Part shown: positions 44,571 to 56,560 of the stretch, piece by piece
Layout of the letters: each line of letters starts with the position of its first letter
Numbering within the stretch: the first letter of the stretch is position 1
From: Metallyticus violacea
Taxonomy: Eukaryota; Arthropoda; Insecta; Mantodea; Metallyticidae
DNA length: 64,000 nt
Assembly: GCA_030762175.1 (NCBI GenBank)
Contig: CM060830.1
Location: forward strand, 51,271,501-51,335,500
Direction: 5' to 3'
Translations under genes and position numbers: made by a program
Notes under the pieces: model-generated
What the model saw: only the letters and a program-made list of their open reading frames with translations
Databases searched by the model: none
What the model was told of the DNA's origin: nothing

Positions 44571-46950
44571 GTTAGTACATTAGTTAGAATATTAAACTCT
44601 ATATTTGAAGGAGGTAATGTCCCAAAGAGATAGGAAACAGCATTAATTGATTCCATTATTTAAAAACAATGAGGATGTGAGCACCCAGCAAATTATAGAG
44701 GTATTAGTTTGCTGTCAGTATTAGGTAACATGTATACTGGAGCCTTGGCTGAAAGATTGCAAAACTGGGTAGAAGAAGAGGGCAAGCTATCAGAATTTCA
44801 AGCAGGTTTTTGAAAATAAAATAACAATAGATAATATTTTTGTGATTGATACAATGGTAAATAAATATTTAGTAATAAAAAGAGGGACATCATATATGTT
44901 GTTTGTGGATTTTGAAAAGGCTTTTGATATAATAAGTCAGCAAGCACTGTGGACCAAATTGAATGGAAAGGTATTAAGTAACAGGTTTATAAGAATAGCA
45001 CAATGAATATATCTGATAATGATTTATGTGTAAAGATTTTAAATAACAAAGTGACTAAAACTATTCAAAATAATGTAGGACTAATTCAAGGCTGTAAGCT
45101 ATGTTCAGTACTATTCATTGATTATATTTTATAGGCAATTAATAAGACTAATATTCCAAGTAATTAACAACAAAGAAATATCTGGTTTAAATTAAATGTA
45201 TTTACGGAGCTGTTGATAATGGAGTGATATATATAGACACTAATCTAATAAACTTGTTAGTTTATTACATTATGTAAGTAAATGGAGTTAGTGTAAATAA
45301 GTTTATTACATTAGTGTTTATATTTATAAATATCTGGTTTGTTATTTGTGGATGATCCATAGCAAGGTTAATAACCAATGTAGGATTAATTAAAGTAAAT
45401 GTAGGAAATGAAGTGTAAGATTTAATATAGATAAATAAAAATAGTGGTATTTAAGAAGGGAAGCAAGTTAAGGAAACATGAGAAGTAGTGTTGGCAAGGA
45501 AGAGAAATTGAGGCAGTTAATGAATTTGATTACCTGGGAGTAAGATTAAACAGTATTGGTGGATGGAGTGAGCAGAAGAAAAGAATACTAGCTGAATGAA
45601 AACTCTTCTTGAAAGTCATTAAAAAGCATGCTTAGCACAAATACCAAGGATACAAATAAATGGTTGGAGAGAGTATATCTGGCAGTAGTTAACATTAGAA
45701 TGTTCTATGAAGTGGAGATTTGGGTTATAGAGGAGGGGTGGACAAATGTGAATATGATTCATAGAAATTCTTGTAAACAGAGCCTGCTTAGAGCTTTACC
45801 TAGAATTAGAAATTTAAATGAGCAAAACATTGTACTGAGAAAGTTCAGTAAGGGTAAATCAAGGAGAAACTTGGTTCAATAGGATGGAGGAAATTTGGAG
45901 AAAATAGTTTGGTGAAACTTGGAGAGCTAGAGAATCATTAGAAAGTGGTTTCTGGAAAGAAATTAGAGCTAGAATTGAGGATATTGAAAAGCAAGATATA
46001 ATCACTATTTTTAATTCCAAATCTTCATTGAGTATGTACGAGATCTGAAGAAAAAATTACGTTGAACAGTGTGACAAGTCAAGTTTTGCATAGGCTAGAA
46101 AGAGGGTTATAAAATTTAAAGGGTTAAGAGTAAGGGGGGATTTAGAAAAATTCCCACTTTGTAACCAAAAGGATAGTAGTTGACACTTATTTTTAAAATT
46201 TGAAGAAACATACATTTTTAGAGAGCTACTAGAAATGAAGAGGTAATCTAATTTGCCAGAGAAATTAGAGGGAAAAAATAGTGAGTGTAAAATCAAGAAA
46301 GAATATAATGAAATAGGAAACTATTTGGGTAAAATAAGAGCTAAATGGATCAGAAAAATTAGTAAGCAAGATAATGGCGAAAGTAAGAAATATTATTAGA
46401 TAGTAGACTTATAGGGAAAATAAACGTCCAATAGCCAGGTAACTACTAAGTTAGAGACTATTGAGGTCTCTATGGGAAGTCAGCAACATGGTGTGGTAAT
46501 TTATGAATTGATTAAATGAAGTATTATACAGGGTTTTTAATGTTTTGGTTAATATTAGTTTGATAGTGTTAAATTTTTTTATATTGTTTGTTTAGGGATA
46601 GTTATTAATTTAGAAATAAGAGAATTATTAGTAGAAATTGTAGTTATATGGTTAAATAAATTATATATAAAATATTTATAGTAATGTGTTTTTGGTTGGA
46701 TCAAAGCCTAGTCCCCTGGATATTGCAGTGGGTAGCTGTTAATTAAATGGGGACTTGGGGATGAGCTAATCAAATGGGTAAATCTTTGAATTGAAGTAAT
46801 GAGAATTAAAATAATGTATTTGTACTGTATGTAATGTAATATTTAATAATACTCAAGATAATTGTAAAATGGTATATAGTTAAAATTGTGTACAAACAAA
46901 CGTGACTGAAATGAAATTGATTTAAAATTGTATAAGGATTTGTTAAATAA

Positions 46951-48135
46951 ATATTCTATTGTTTTCTATTCAATTACACTTATGCATAAACAATGGAATG
47001 TTTTAGTAAAACACAAGATATGAGGCATAAATATTCTTATAGAATGTTGAAGAAATACCAATAGTTTTCAGATACCCTAAAAGATAAAGACATCTGCTTT
47101 TATTACATTTTTGGTACAGAATTATGTCTGAGATAAAAAATGCTGTATAACAATCAAGTAAGGAACAATGTACTCTCTAAACACACTGAAAACTAAGACT
47201 AAACACTTCATTGTAAATAAAAAACTTTAATCAATCTCAGCTTTCAAGCTAATCTCTGTTTAATTTAATTATATACATAACAATATAGGCCTCTGTAACA
47301 ACAAAAACATTAAAAACCATAAAAATGTACCTTCCATAAATGCAATAAATATGTTATCTTTATTTAAATTGCACTTAGGAAGATATCCTTGTTTAACATT
47401 TTATATGCATCTACATCATATTATGGAATAGGAACTGGTCATTAAAAAGCAATCACATTTTTACAATAATAAAAAAATACTTAATAGTGAAAGCACATAT
47501 TGTACTGATGAGTGTTCTAATTTTCTGCACAAGCATTTTCCATTGGGACAAAAGCAAAAGTTTGGTGCTGTTTTTTCAAACAATTGAGACATTACTTTAG
47601 ATATTAAAGTATCACAGGAAAAAATCTCTGTTGAAATCTGTTTACATACCAGAGTTAAATCAAAGGCAGCTAATAACTTAAGATGCTAATGGCATAAAAT
47701 GTAGCATCTTTTTGTCTCTATCCTTCCATGTACATAACAGAGTTTATATGTATTGTATATAGACCTGATATGAAAGGGATAGACAGGATAGCAGAAAAGA
47801 AAACAAAAAAGAAGGAAAATTTCATATTGTCCACTCTGTAAGCATGCACAAGCTTTATCTTTATTTATTGAAAGGTAGAGAGACAGAGAAATGCAAAGGA
47901 AAATACCAAGACAAATAACTCATTTTATTGAAAAAGTTTAAAATAAAAAAAAGGGGGGACTATGTCAGTAAACCGAGATATTATCTGCAGTGAGTAAGAT
48001 CAAAATGTATTAAATGTGCATTGTGAAATAATGAGGATAGATCAACTTTATACAGTAGGTGAAGGAAAAGCACATTAGATACACACTTTTGGACTCCATG
48101 GTAATGTGATCAGCAGCATGGCCCCCATATGATGA
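46951..48135. other. Intergenic sequence, nothing recognised
   Basis: AT-rich, no coding or repeat signature. Confidence 0.4.
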
Positions 48136-48298
48136 TTTTTTTTTTGAGTAGTGTTTAACGCCCGTTTTTACTACTGAGGCACCATAGGCGATGCACACTG
48201 ATGATACATGAAATGAAATAATAAATTTGGAAAGGATATTTTTTAAGGAAGGAAGGGTTCCAGGCCTTAAGTTAAGGGTACCTCCCCGGCATTTGCCA
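48136..48298 (-). repeat. SINE family B, truncated
   Basis: Reverse copy of the 3' two-thirds of the 26798-27055 element (GTAGTGTTTAACGCCCGTTT, GAGGCACCATAGGC). The tRNA-like head is missing. Confidence 0.7.
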
Positions 48299-50207
48299 TG
48301 TATCAAAATGGGTATTAAACATTATTTTAAAAAAACTATATATCTTTAAATCTGCAATATAGTTTCTTTTTGGGTAGTTTATTAGTTCATTAACAGGAAT
48401 TATTAGTCCAACAGTATCATTCAACTGACAGAGAAAATATACATAGCAGAGTTTTTATGTGATGGCTTCTTATTTTTTTTTATTTAATTATAAACTAATG
48501 ACTTTTCTATTTTTCTAAGGGTATACATGTGTAGCTTTGAGTTCACCAATGGCATATGTAGGTAATAATTAACTTTACTGCTGCCACAATTCATTATGTT
48601 GGACAGAGTTTATGATTTGAATTTAGCACATTGTTTACAAGGTATGAAACACCAACAGACAATTAGGTCCTTTGCAAAAAGATACCTGATTGAGATACAG
48701 GTAGAATGCCAAACCATTTTAACAATGCACATCTAACCATGTTGTTTGCATTATCTGAATTTAAGCAGTATGCACCAACTGTATTTAATAGTTTCTCATA
48801 GCTTTTTTTGCTCTTTCCAGAATCTCAGATATATCAAAGGCTTCTAGAAAGATTGTTTCAAACTTATAGCTGCCACTTCAGCTATGTAATAAATTCATGA
48901 TGTTAATACAGGGTGTTAATGAACTACATCCAACTAATTTCAGAGTGTAGAGATGTCATATATAAGCAATTTGAGATAACACAGTTGTATGGTGTTAAAC
49001 ATTTTGGCAAGATGCAGATAATTCGGTGTTAAAGCCAAGCCAGGTGAAAAATTGTTGTAGAATGTCTTTAAAACTGCCTTGCGAGCATATAAATATTGAT
49101 TTTCCACAGTTCGTTATCTGAGTTTTCAAGATTTAGTGCCATAAAATCCCTCAAATCTTGAATTAATCATATGATTGTGTTACAATGAACATCTATTAAC
49201 TACCTTCTTGCATTATGTATCCAAGACTGACTATAAGCAATTAAATGTAATCAGTCTTGATATAGCCCACTCTAGAGGGAGCTCTTTAACTGCTTTTGTG
49301 GCATAATGCATAATGCAGAACCTGATGTTCTGCAGGCCGCAAGTTCAATTCTTATCATGCCATTAAATTTATTTTATTTAATATGAAGTGCTGCAATATG
49401 CATACTAAAGAATTATGAATAAAATTTACTAATACTTTCAAGTTTATTTTCTTTCTCAACAATGAATGTGTTACCAACATACAATGTTAATAAGCTTACT
49501 TCTAACTTAATTCCTAAAACTTAATTTACCTAACACATACTCAGGACGTGATTCTGATAGGCAAGTACAATAACCAAAAGGGATTTAAGTGGATAAAATA
49601 AAACATAAACCTAGAACATGTCTAAAAGCTGCATTATTAACACCCTAAATAGAAAACAAACAAAAAAAAATGTGATGAACAAGACTCAAACTTGAAAACA
49701 AATTATTGTCTCTTACTTGAAAGCTAATGTCATAACCAATGGCCAGAGTGATATGTTCTAAAACCTCCCATTGTTAGTGTGTTGTGCTTTCGAGTGGCAT
49801 CTTCATTGGCCAGTGGCATACTGGCACTTTACAAATGTATAGCCATAGCTTTGAAATTTGAACAGACATACCATATGCTTTCTATCCCAAATTGCTTATA
49901 TATGACATCTCTACAATCTCTGAAATTATTTTGGTATAATTCATTAACACTTTGTGTATTTGTGCAATCTAGTTTAATTTTCAATCCATTAATTTGAAAG
50001 AATTTGTTATTTATTTGTCTAATACATAGTTTACCTCAAATGGCCTTAAGAGGTTTATACAGAATATATAAGATGCAATATTTAAAATAAACAAATTCCA
50101 CCATAGCAAGTGGTAATTGTGCCAGTAAATTTATGCATTTGTCATTTAACTTGCAAACTGTGGTAACAGGGTTATTAATTTTGCAATTTTTTGGGGGGGG
50201 GGAAATC
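48299..50207. other. Intergenic sequence; one possible tRNA-like block
   Basis: Near 49300-49360 there is GGCATAATGCATAATGC with AAGTTCAATTCTTATCATGCC, a possible decayed tRNA-like SINE head. Otherwise nothing recognised. Confidence 0.35.
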
Positions 50208-50320
50208 ACTCATATTTCACTAATTTTGTTCTATTTGCTTGTACATGTTTCGAAGGCTGCCTTCATCATCGGCATGGTTCCACAGTAAGTGGAAAAAAAT
50301 TAGTGAAATATGAAGGCTTG
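50208..50320. mobile_element. Mini fold-back element with Penelope ends
   Basis: Left TCACTAATTTTGTTCTATTT and right AAAAAATTAGTGAAATATGA are inverted. The left arm matches the ends at 16175 and 39800, with almost nothing between the ends. It begins next to a run of 11 G on the + strand. Confidence 0.6.
50243..50272 (-). ncRNA. Hammerhead-like motif
   Basis: On the reverse strand: CCGATGA (50272-50266), T, a perfect GAAGG-CAG-CCTTC hairpin, GAAACATGTAC. Stem II and the ACATGT palindrome are intact; the first core box has C for T at its second base. Confidence 0.45.
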
Positions 50321-51379
50321 GAACTGATACAGGCTATTTTCTCATCTGATCTACTCCTAAAACTTAACCAGCCCAAGCAAATTGCAACAGGTATGCAATC
50401 AAGCAATGTAAGTTCATGACATACCAACAAAAGAGTCATTTTTGTATCTTCAAAGCACATATTAAAAATTATGAATATCAAATGAAAATAGAATCATATG
50501 AAGTAACTAGTATTTATTTTTAATTTCCAGAGGTTCACTCATTTCACTCCATTACCCTGTTGTTCCCTTAAAAGGAAAATATCAAACAATCTTTTGCTTG
50601 ATATTAGCTAGACTACTGGCAGTGATCTGGCTGTGTAGGGTTACATTTTTATCAAGATATAAGAATTGGAAGAGGGAATCAATGGAAAATACTTGGTTAA
50701 ATGAGGGTATCAGATGATCTAAAATGAATGAAAACATTTTTAATTTACAGCAGCTATCAGCAGAAAGCTGTCCATTTGGTATTTGAATGTGACAAATTGA
50801 TGAGTACGAGAAAATAAAGCAATCTACAAGTTGTCTTATGTCAAAAATTTGGAAGTCACATCACTTAGTGTGATTGGTGGAAGGATTAGGATTGCCTTAG
50901 TTATTTTAATGGCAAAGCTAGTGAGAAATAGAATAGGGCAACCTCTGGAATTCAAATAGATCATAATGGAAGAAGATATAATTTTAAATAAAACTAGGTC
51001 AGGAACCTGGTATGCATTGATTTAGGAGTGTGATATACAACTGTTAAGACTTAATGCCTTTTACCATGATAACCAGAGTTTAATTTTTGTGGCTGTATAT
51101 GGAATTTATGGTAGATGAAGCCATTCCAGATATTCCGGTTTCCTCTGCCATTCATTTCACTAACTGCTTCATTACCATCATCTAGCATAATGTAGCCCAC
51201 TGATTTCTCAGCCTACTACAGTCTAGGTGATTGGTGTTATCAATCGTTCCATTTGGTCAAAAAGTAAAATAAAAATTACAAATTGAGTAGTAGATTGTTA
51301 TACTATGAATATTACTTTGCCTTGCGTATTGAAGTATTTTTGTGCACTGTTGTTGACATATGACATGAAACCAGATCCA
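50321..51379. other. Intergenic sequence, nothing recognised
   Basis: AT-rich, with no recognised element. Confidence 0.35.
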
Positions 51380-52400
51380 AGATGGTTGTGATTTGGAAGT
51401 ATGCACAATATAGGAGCAAGGTGTATTTATTCATTTTTTGGGTAGTAAAAAAGATGAGAAATCAGCAGATATTTGTTAGAGGATGAAGAAGCAATATAAG
51501 GATATATGTGTATTTCAGCAGGTTTAGAAAGTTTGAAAGTAGAGGATCAAGTGCAGGCTGCTCCAGCCAGTCTCATATAGCAAATATATTTGACAAGATT
51601 AAAGAAGAAAATTGGTAGGTAACAATTAACAAAGTGGCTGAGAACTGAAAATTAGTCATGGCTTGGCACATCTCATTATTCAAAGTTCCTGCAGGATGGG
51701 TACCAAAATAACTGAAATACGAAAGAATATCTCATGGAGGTTTCTGAAAGACTTTCATGCTTTTATGAACCTACAGGAGGTGGCTTCTTATAACGTATAG
51801 TTATTGTAGATGAATGCTGAGTCCATTACTTCGAGCCTGAAAATGAGAAAGCCAGAAAGGGTTGGGATACTATTCCTCATAGTGCAGTTCAGTCAAAATA
51901 CATCAGTTAGAAAATTCATGCTCATTCTGTTAAAGTGACTATAAAGGTCCAATTCTGGAATATTACTTGCCCAGAGGAAGAACTGTCAACAGCAAAGCAT
52001 ATTTTCATCTGCTTGGGAACCATGAAACCTATAATCAATTGAAAACAAAATTTACTCAATTCTGGGATGTTGTTACACCAAGATAATTTGCAACTGCGTA
52101 TAGCACAACTAAAATAGCAGATGTGCATTCTGAGTGTCTCCCAAATCCAACTTATTGCCCTGATCTGGCACTATTTGATCATGACGTATTTGGTCCTCTT
52201 AAGGAAGCACTAGTCAGGAAGAAGTTTGATAAGTATGAGAGAACAAAGAGTGTCACTTTAGGGAGTAATGCAGTCAGAAGAATCCAGACACTATGAAGAA
52301 GTAGTAACCATCATTGAATGTGATAGGGACTATATTGAAAGGTAAGACAATGTTTTCAATGCAGTTGCACTTACTGTGTTAGTAAAAAAATTATGAAGGT
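51380..52400 (+). pseudogene. mariner-like transposase remnant (second)
   Basis: Broken + strand frames give IVDEC.VHYFEPENEKARKGWD (about 51800-51870), the D-E block with flanking EP and W, and at about 52145-52220 NPTYCPDLALFDHDVFGPLK, the HPPYSPDLAPxDxxLFxxLK block including the third aspartate (FDHD). A shared reading frame is lost between them. It lies between the two host genes. Confidence 0.6.
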
Positions 52401-53940
52401 TACTTTTTGACTCTCCAACATAAGTAATGGGTAATATCTACCTAAGTCAAACCTTTGGAGCCAAGCTAAATGCTGTTTTTGAAGTAGATATTACAACAGC
52501 TCCTCCTGTAGTGCTATAGAGAAAAATTATACTTGTAAATGCTGATGTGCATTCATTTGCACTGCAGATATCAACATATATCTATGATACATATGAAAAA
52601 AATGGCCATACACAAAAATGTTTTTCATTCATAATATAAAATTCATTTTATCAAAAAAATATGATGTTCTTTTATTGACCAGTTTTCTTGAATTTAGCAC
52701 AGCAAATATTTCTTATTGTAATTATTTACATATGTTTTAATTTCTAAACAACATATTTGTGTGTTTTACAATGATATGCCCACAGTTTGTTTTTCTTTTA
52801 CTTAAAAAAGAGAGAGAAAACCATTAATCAGACCCAAGTAACTATACACATTTGAGCAACTGGGCATTATTCTCTAGTTTTTCAGTTCTTTAATCGCTGT
52901 CTAACTAAATTCCTCTGTTTAAAGGCACTTCTCTAACAATATGAGTGCTTCAGGAATATCTGCCTCAAAAATTAATTTACCTCATAAAACACTGATTACC
53001 AGCATCAGCAGTTTTCATACGCACATATTCATTTATACTTATACACTGACGACACATTCATTAGAATGCCAATGAACTAACATACAAAAAAGCTGCAAAA
53101 CTAAATTCTTAAGATAATACATTTATACAGACATATACACAATTCTGTCCACAGAGCACACTTGTTTAATCATTTTATTGACTTTGGTATGGAACACATT
53201 GTTATTTATCCTGCGACAAAGAGACAAATCTTATCATTAAACAGACTACAGAGTTGTTTCCTTGCTAAATATAGTTTCTACAATAACTCTCTGGCATCAC
53301 TCCTTAAACACAGGAATGACTTTTTTGTGATTCACCTAAGATATTTTTCAGAATAGCAGCTGCACAGAGCATATACTGTGTCCTGGTTATAAAGTTATCT
53401 TTGGAATGTCATTGTCAGTCTGAAGACATCTTTTCTCTTCTAATGCTCCCTTTCTGTTTTGCATTCTGATGACTGCTGTTCTCACCATCTGAAAGCAGAA
53501 GTTAAATTTAAGTATCTTAAACTGCAGAGATCGTTCTTCCTCTCTTTTCTTCTCAGATAACAAATTTTGACATCTTTCACAGCCGTCATAGTAGTAACTA
53601 GCTAGTCATATATGGTTTAGCACATGCTGCAAACTTTGAATCACTTTAATCTCACTGCAGCAATAATAGAATTCATTTGAACAACTGTGGTTGTGCTTAT
53701 ACTGTGGCCATGGTTTATAAAGTGCCATACTGTAGAATGTTTAACTATAGTTTTCACAATGCCTTGACATATATACACATTACAACAAAGAATTTTTATG
53801 CATCATTCGTATACAAAACCAATTCTTGTGAGGAAATCAGAGGACAGTTTTTAACAGACTATCCAGATATACTCTATACAGACTATATCTTCTCCCATGT
53901 GTCCAATTTTGTACGTCAGTGTGCTTCTTTAGGTAACTTT
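52401..53940. other. Intergenic sequence, nothing recognised
   Basis: AT-rich. Several short open frames (for example 53162-53356 and 53677-53961) have no recognised motifs. Confidence 0.35.
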
Positions 53941-53949
53941 ATTTCTCTT

Positions 53950-54720
53950 TTTATGTTGTGATTATCTTTGCAAAAATGGTGTGCCACTGCTGACCTATCA
54001 ATCTGTTTGTACTTAACATTCCTGAAATGTTCCTTTAACTGTGTTCCTATGTTCCTTTTAGTTTTTCCAATGTATTATCTTATCACATTCTTTACATGTT
54101 ATTTTGTAGATGCCCGACTTTTTCTCCTGTGGAATGTTATTAAAACTGTTGTCCACTAAAGCATTTTTCAGAGTGTATCTGTTAACAGGTGCCAATTTAA
54201 TGTTAATATCTTTAAAATTTTTTTGGAATTTATTCATAGCTAATGTATTGGTAGGTGAATTTTTTAAAAACTGATCTCTCTTTTTCAGTTAATAGTGTGG
54301 TGGTATTCTTGATCAATTCCTTCTTTAGGAATCTATTAACTAAAAGGAACATAGGAACAGGGTTAAAGAACATCTCAGGAATGTTAAGTACAAACAGACT
54401 GATAGGTCAGCAATGGCACACCATTTTTGGAAATATAATCACAACATAAAAAGAGAAATAAAGTTACTTAAAGAAGCACAAAGAAGTACAGAATTGGACC
54501 CATGGGAGAAGATTTACATTCATAAACATAGGGATCATCTTATGAATTTCGACATTAATGGAGAATGTAATACAAATTTACAGTTTATAAAGAAAAAAAC
54601 ACCACCAGGACAGAGCCACAGGTCCTCATAGATGTTAGTTTCTCGTACCCAGACATCAAGTTTGTTGAAGATGGAGAGGACGTCTCTTTGAAACCGGTCC
54701 CACCATATTTAAAAGTAAGT
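53950..54720. mobile_element. Penelope endonuclease fragments in inverted arrangement
   Basis: The reverse strand of about 54125-53985 encodes KKSGIYKITCKEC followed by degenerate YIGKTKR. The + strand of 54325-54640 encodes the same region downstream: MAHHFWKYNHNIKREIKLLK, STELDPWEKIYIHKHRDHL. The shared sequence TTGTACTTAACATTCCTGAA and its complement is on both sides. Either two copies inserted head to head, or one fold-back copy formed. Stops are present in both. Confidence 0.7.
54665..54700 (+). ncRNA. Hammerhead-like motif after Penelope endonuclease
   Basis: TTGAAGA (54665-54671), T, stem GGAGAG/GTCTCTTT around GACG, GAAA (54690-54693), CCGGTCC. ACCGGT is self-complementary and followed by C. 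It follows endonuclease coding sequence by about 30 bp and is followed by GTAAGTGAAGC, shared with the palindromic elements. Confidence 0.5.
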
Positions 54721-55029
54721 GAAGCATAAGAGCATATTAGCCGACAGATTAGACATAATTTACATTTAACAAGCTTCACTGAGTGAGTTCCAACAGAATT
54801 TTTGAAAAATGTCTTATTTTTGGAAAGTTCTTAAATAAATTAATAAGGGCCTATGTTGATCTAGAAATTATTTTTTTATGTTCATACTTTTTCATCACTG
54901 TATGCAAGTTTCTTTTATACATAACATTATGCAAAGTGCAATTTTTACCATTTAAATATTTATCATGCTTTAAATTGCTCCAGTTTTGAAAAATATTAGC
55001 ATAAAAACCACTTTTACATCCACAACAAA

Positions 55030-55440
55030 AATAACTCAAAAATTGATATGATTGGAAAATTCATTAAAACTCAGCTCGGAGAACATAAGCAGCATTTAAG
55101 CAGCATTTACACCTTAAACAATCAGAAAAATATGTGATTGCAGAGTATGTCATCCAAACTGGCTGTGAAAAAAAATTTGAAAGAAGTAACAGCAAAAACT
55201 ACTGGATATTTTAATCTGGCTGTGAGAGAGATCTTAGAAATAGAACAGCATCCAGATGATATAAATAAAGACATAAGTTTTCAAATAAGCAAGACCAAGG
55301 AATTCATTACTGCAGCACCATAACTCTCCCACTACTTCTATCCTCTCTCTTCTATGATTCTGTCCTCTCTGCCTCTCTAGACACTTTCACTCAGGCCACT
55401 GACAATGCTGGCCACAGTAGCCAGCAAAAGCTTTGGTATT
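55030..55440 (+). mobile_element. Penelope-like endonuclease tail, third type
   Basis: + strand pieces FIKTQLGEHKQHL, LAVREILEIEQHPDDINKD and FQISKTKEFI match the C-terminal endonuclease region of Penelope elements (REAIEIxxHPxNxNxD). It ends with a hammerhead-like motif at 55399 and the AGCAAAAGCTTTGGTATTTA end that is also found in the palindrome at 12740-12990. Confidence 0.65.
55399..55437 (+). ncRNA. Hammerhead-like motif
   Basis: CTGACAA (55399-55405), T, perfect stem GCTGGC-CACAGTA-GCCAGC, then AAAAGCTTTGG. Core and GAAA boxes each have one change. AGCT is self-complementary. Confidence 0.4.
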
Positions 55441-55589
55441 TAAATTTTATTTAAACAAACCTGCCAAAACTGCCTGGTAATAATCAATTGTATGATAACA
55501 ATGCCAGCCATTAAAGCCTAAGTGTTAAAAATGAATTATATTCTTTAGCATGTATGCAACAAATGAATCAGCTGGTTATGAAGACTTTA

Positions 55590-56060
55590 AACATTATTTC
55601 CCTACATGGGATTAAAGGCAAATGAGATTACTGACACTTTAGCAAAAAAAAAGGAGCCACCATAAAATTAAAACCATCTTTTAAACAATACCTTCCTTCT
55701 AAATTGAAAGTCATAAAAAGATCAATAACTAAACAAAAACAACAAAATATCCAACAAAAACTTAAAATGAAAATCACATGAAAATCTAAAGACTTTCAAA
55801 CATCTTTTATTGAAACCAAGAAAAATTGGAGTTATCCAATTCAGCTTAATTGTCAGGCTTGAATGCCTGTCAGAACATCTCTTCAGGATGAAATTAGTCA
55901 AGGACAGTCACTGCCCAGTGTGTAAGGATGTGAATACTATCCTAAAAAGAACATCTGAAATGCTGCCAACTTGATAGCAACAAACAAATGAATAATTAGT
56001 GGGAAGCTAGGGAAAAAGCTTCATATTCTAAATACATTGCTTCTAGGATAATGATTTATG
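55590..56060 (+). pseudogene. LINE RNase H end and Cys/His tail
   Basis: KANEITDTLAKK (about 55616-55650) matches the RNase H end at 44030 (reverse strand), followed by IVRLECLSEHLFRMKLVKDS and HCPVCKDVNTIL with later LKRTSEMLP. This is the ORF2 tail of the same RNase H-bearing LINE type. It ends about 190 bp downstream of the CD36 gene stop on the opposite strand. Confidence 0.65.
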
Positions 56061-56160
56061 AGTAACTTAAAAATGTCATACTAGACCCCAAGACGCTCAA
56101 AGAATTAGGAATATTGGATGAGAATACTGCAATGTGAAACCTGTTTTCATCAGCTTTTCT

Positions 56161-56166
56161 TTTATT
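56161..56166 (-). terminator. Probable poly(A) signal of the CD36-family gene
   Basis: AATAAA on the reverse strand, about 80 bases after the stop at 56245-56247. Confidence 0.45.
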
Positions 56167-56244
56167 GTTTTTGGCCCCTACACCATGCTATGTCCTTGCC
56201 AACAACAATGCTCTTTGTATTTCCAGAAACTCAACTTACCTTCA

Positions 56245-56560
56245 TTATTCTGCTATTCCATTTATGCCCTCTTTTGATGAATCACTATTTTTTGCAGAAT
56301 GAGAAGGGGTGGGCACATTATAGATATCTGATGCAATCAGTTTGTCTCCTTCGTCACCTTTCCAGCCATTTCTCAAAGTTATTATAGCACCAATTGTTAT
56401 AAGTAGAGCACCAATACCAGCAAGGCCAAAAAATGTTGCCATGCCAATCACAGGGAGATCCACCAAAAGTTTTGCCATGCCTGCTAAGTCCTCTGTTAGC
56501 TTCGCACTTTGTGTAAACCATAGGGTAGGGATTAATACTCTTGGCATGTTTTCAAACAAC
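56245..56560 (-). CDS. CD36-family scavenger receptor, terminal exon (C-terminal membrane helix)
   Basis: On the reverse strand the acceptor TGTTGTGCAG is followed at 56560 by a base that completes the lysine codon of the previous exon. The 104 residues start LFENMPRVLIPTLWFTQSAK (the family's xxPxLWxxxxA block), then a membrane segment at about residues 36-62 (LPVIGMATFFGLAGIGALLI and onwards), and a cytosolic tail of about 40 residues rich in Ser, Lys and Glu. The tail is longer than in vertebrate CD36. The family binds lipids, lipoproteins or apoptotic cells at the cell surface. Which subfamily (croquemort-, emp- or NinaD-like) cannot be told. Stop 56245-56247. Confidence 0.93.

Larger units (their letters stand above)
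42980..46950 (+). mobile_element. Non-LTR retrotransposon, RT-bearing, split by a reverse-strand insertion
   Basis: Debris before the split includes KRNKASGMVGITG (about 43348). After the split at about 44590 the RT resumes: HPANYRGISLLSVLGNMYTG, LSEFQAGF, then FVDFEKAFDIISQQALW and GLIQGCKLCSVLFIDYI (about 45080-45130), thumb-region EFDYLGVRL-like text (about 45520), and an ORF2 tail (45628-46300). The order is right but frames are broken. It is related in layout to the 17600-22370 LINE. Confidence 0.7.
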
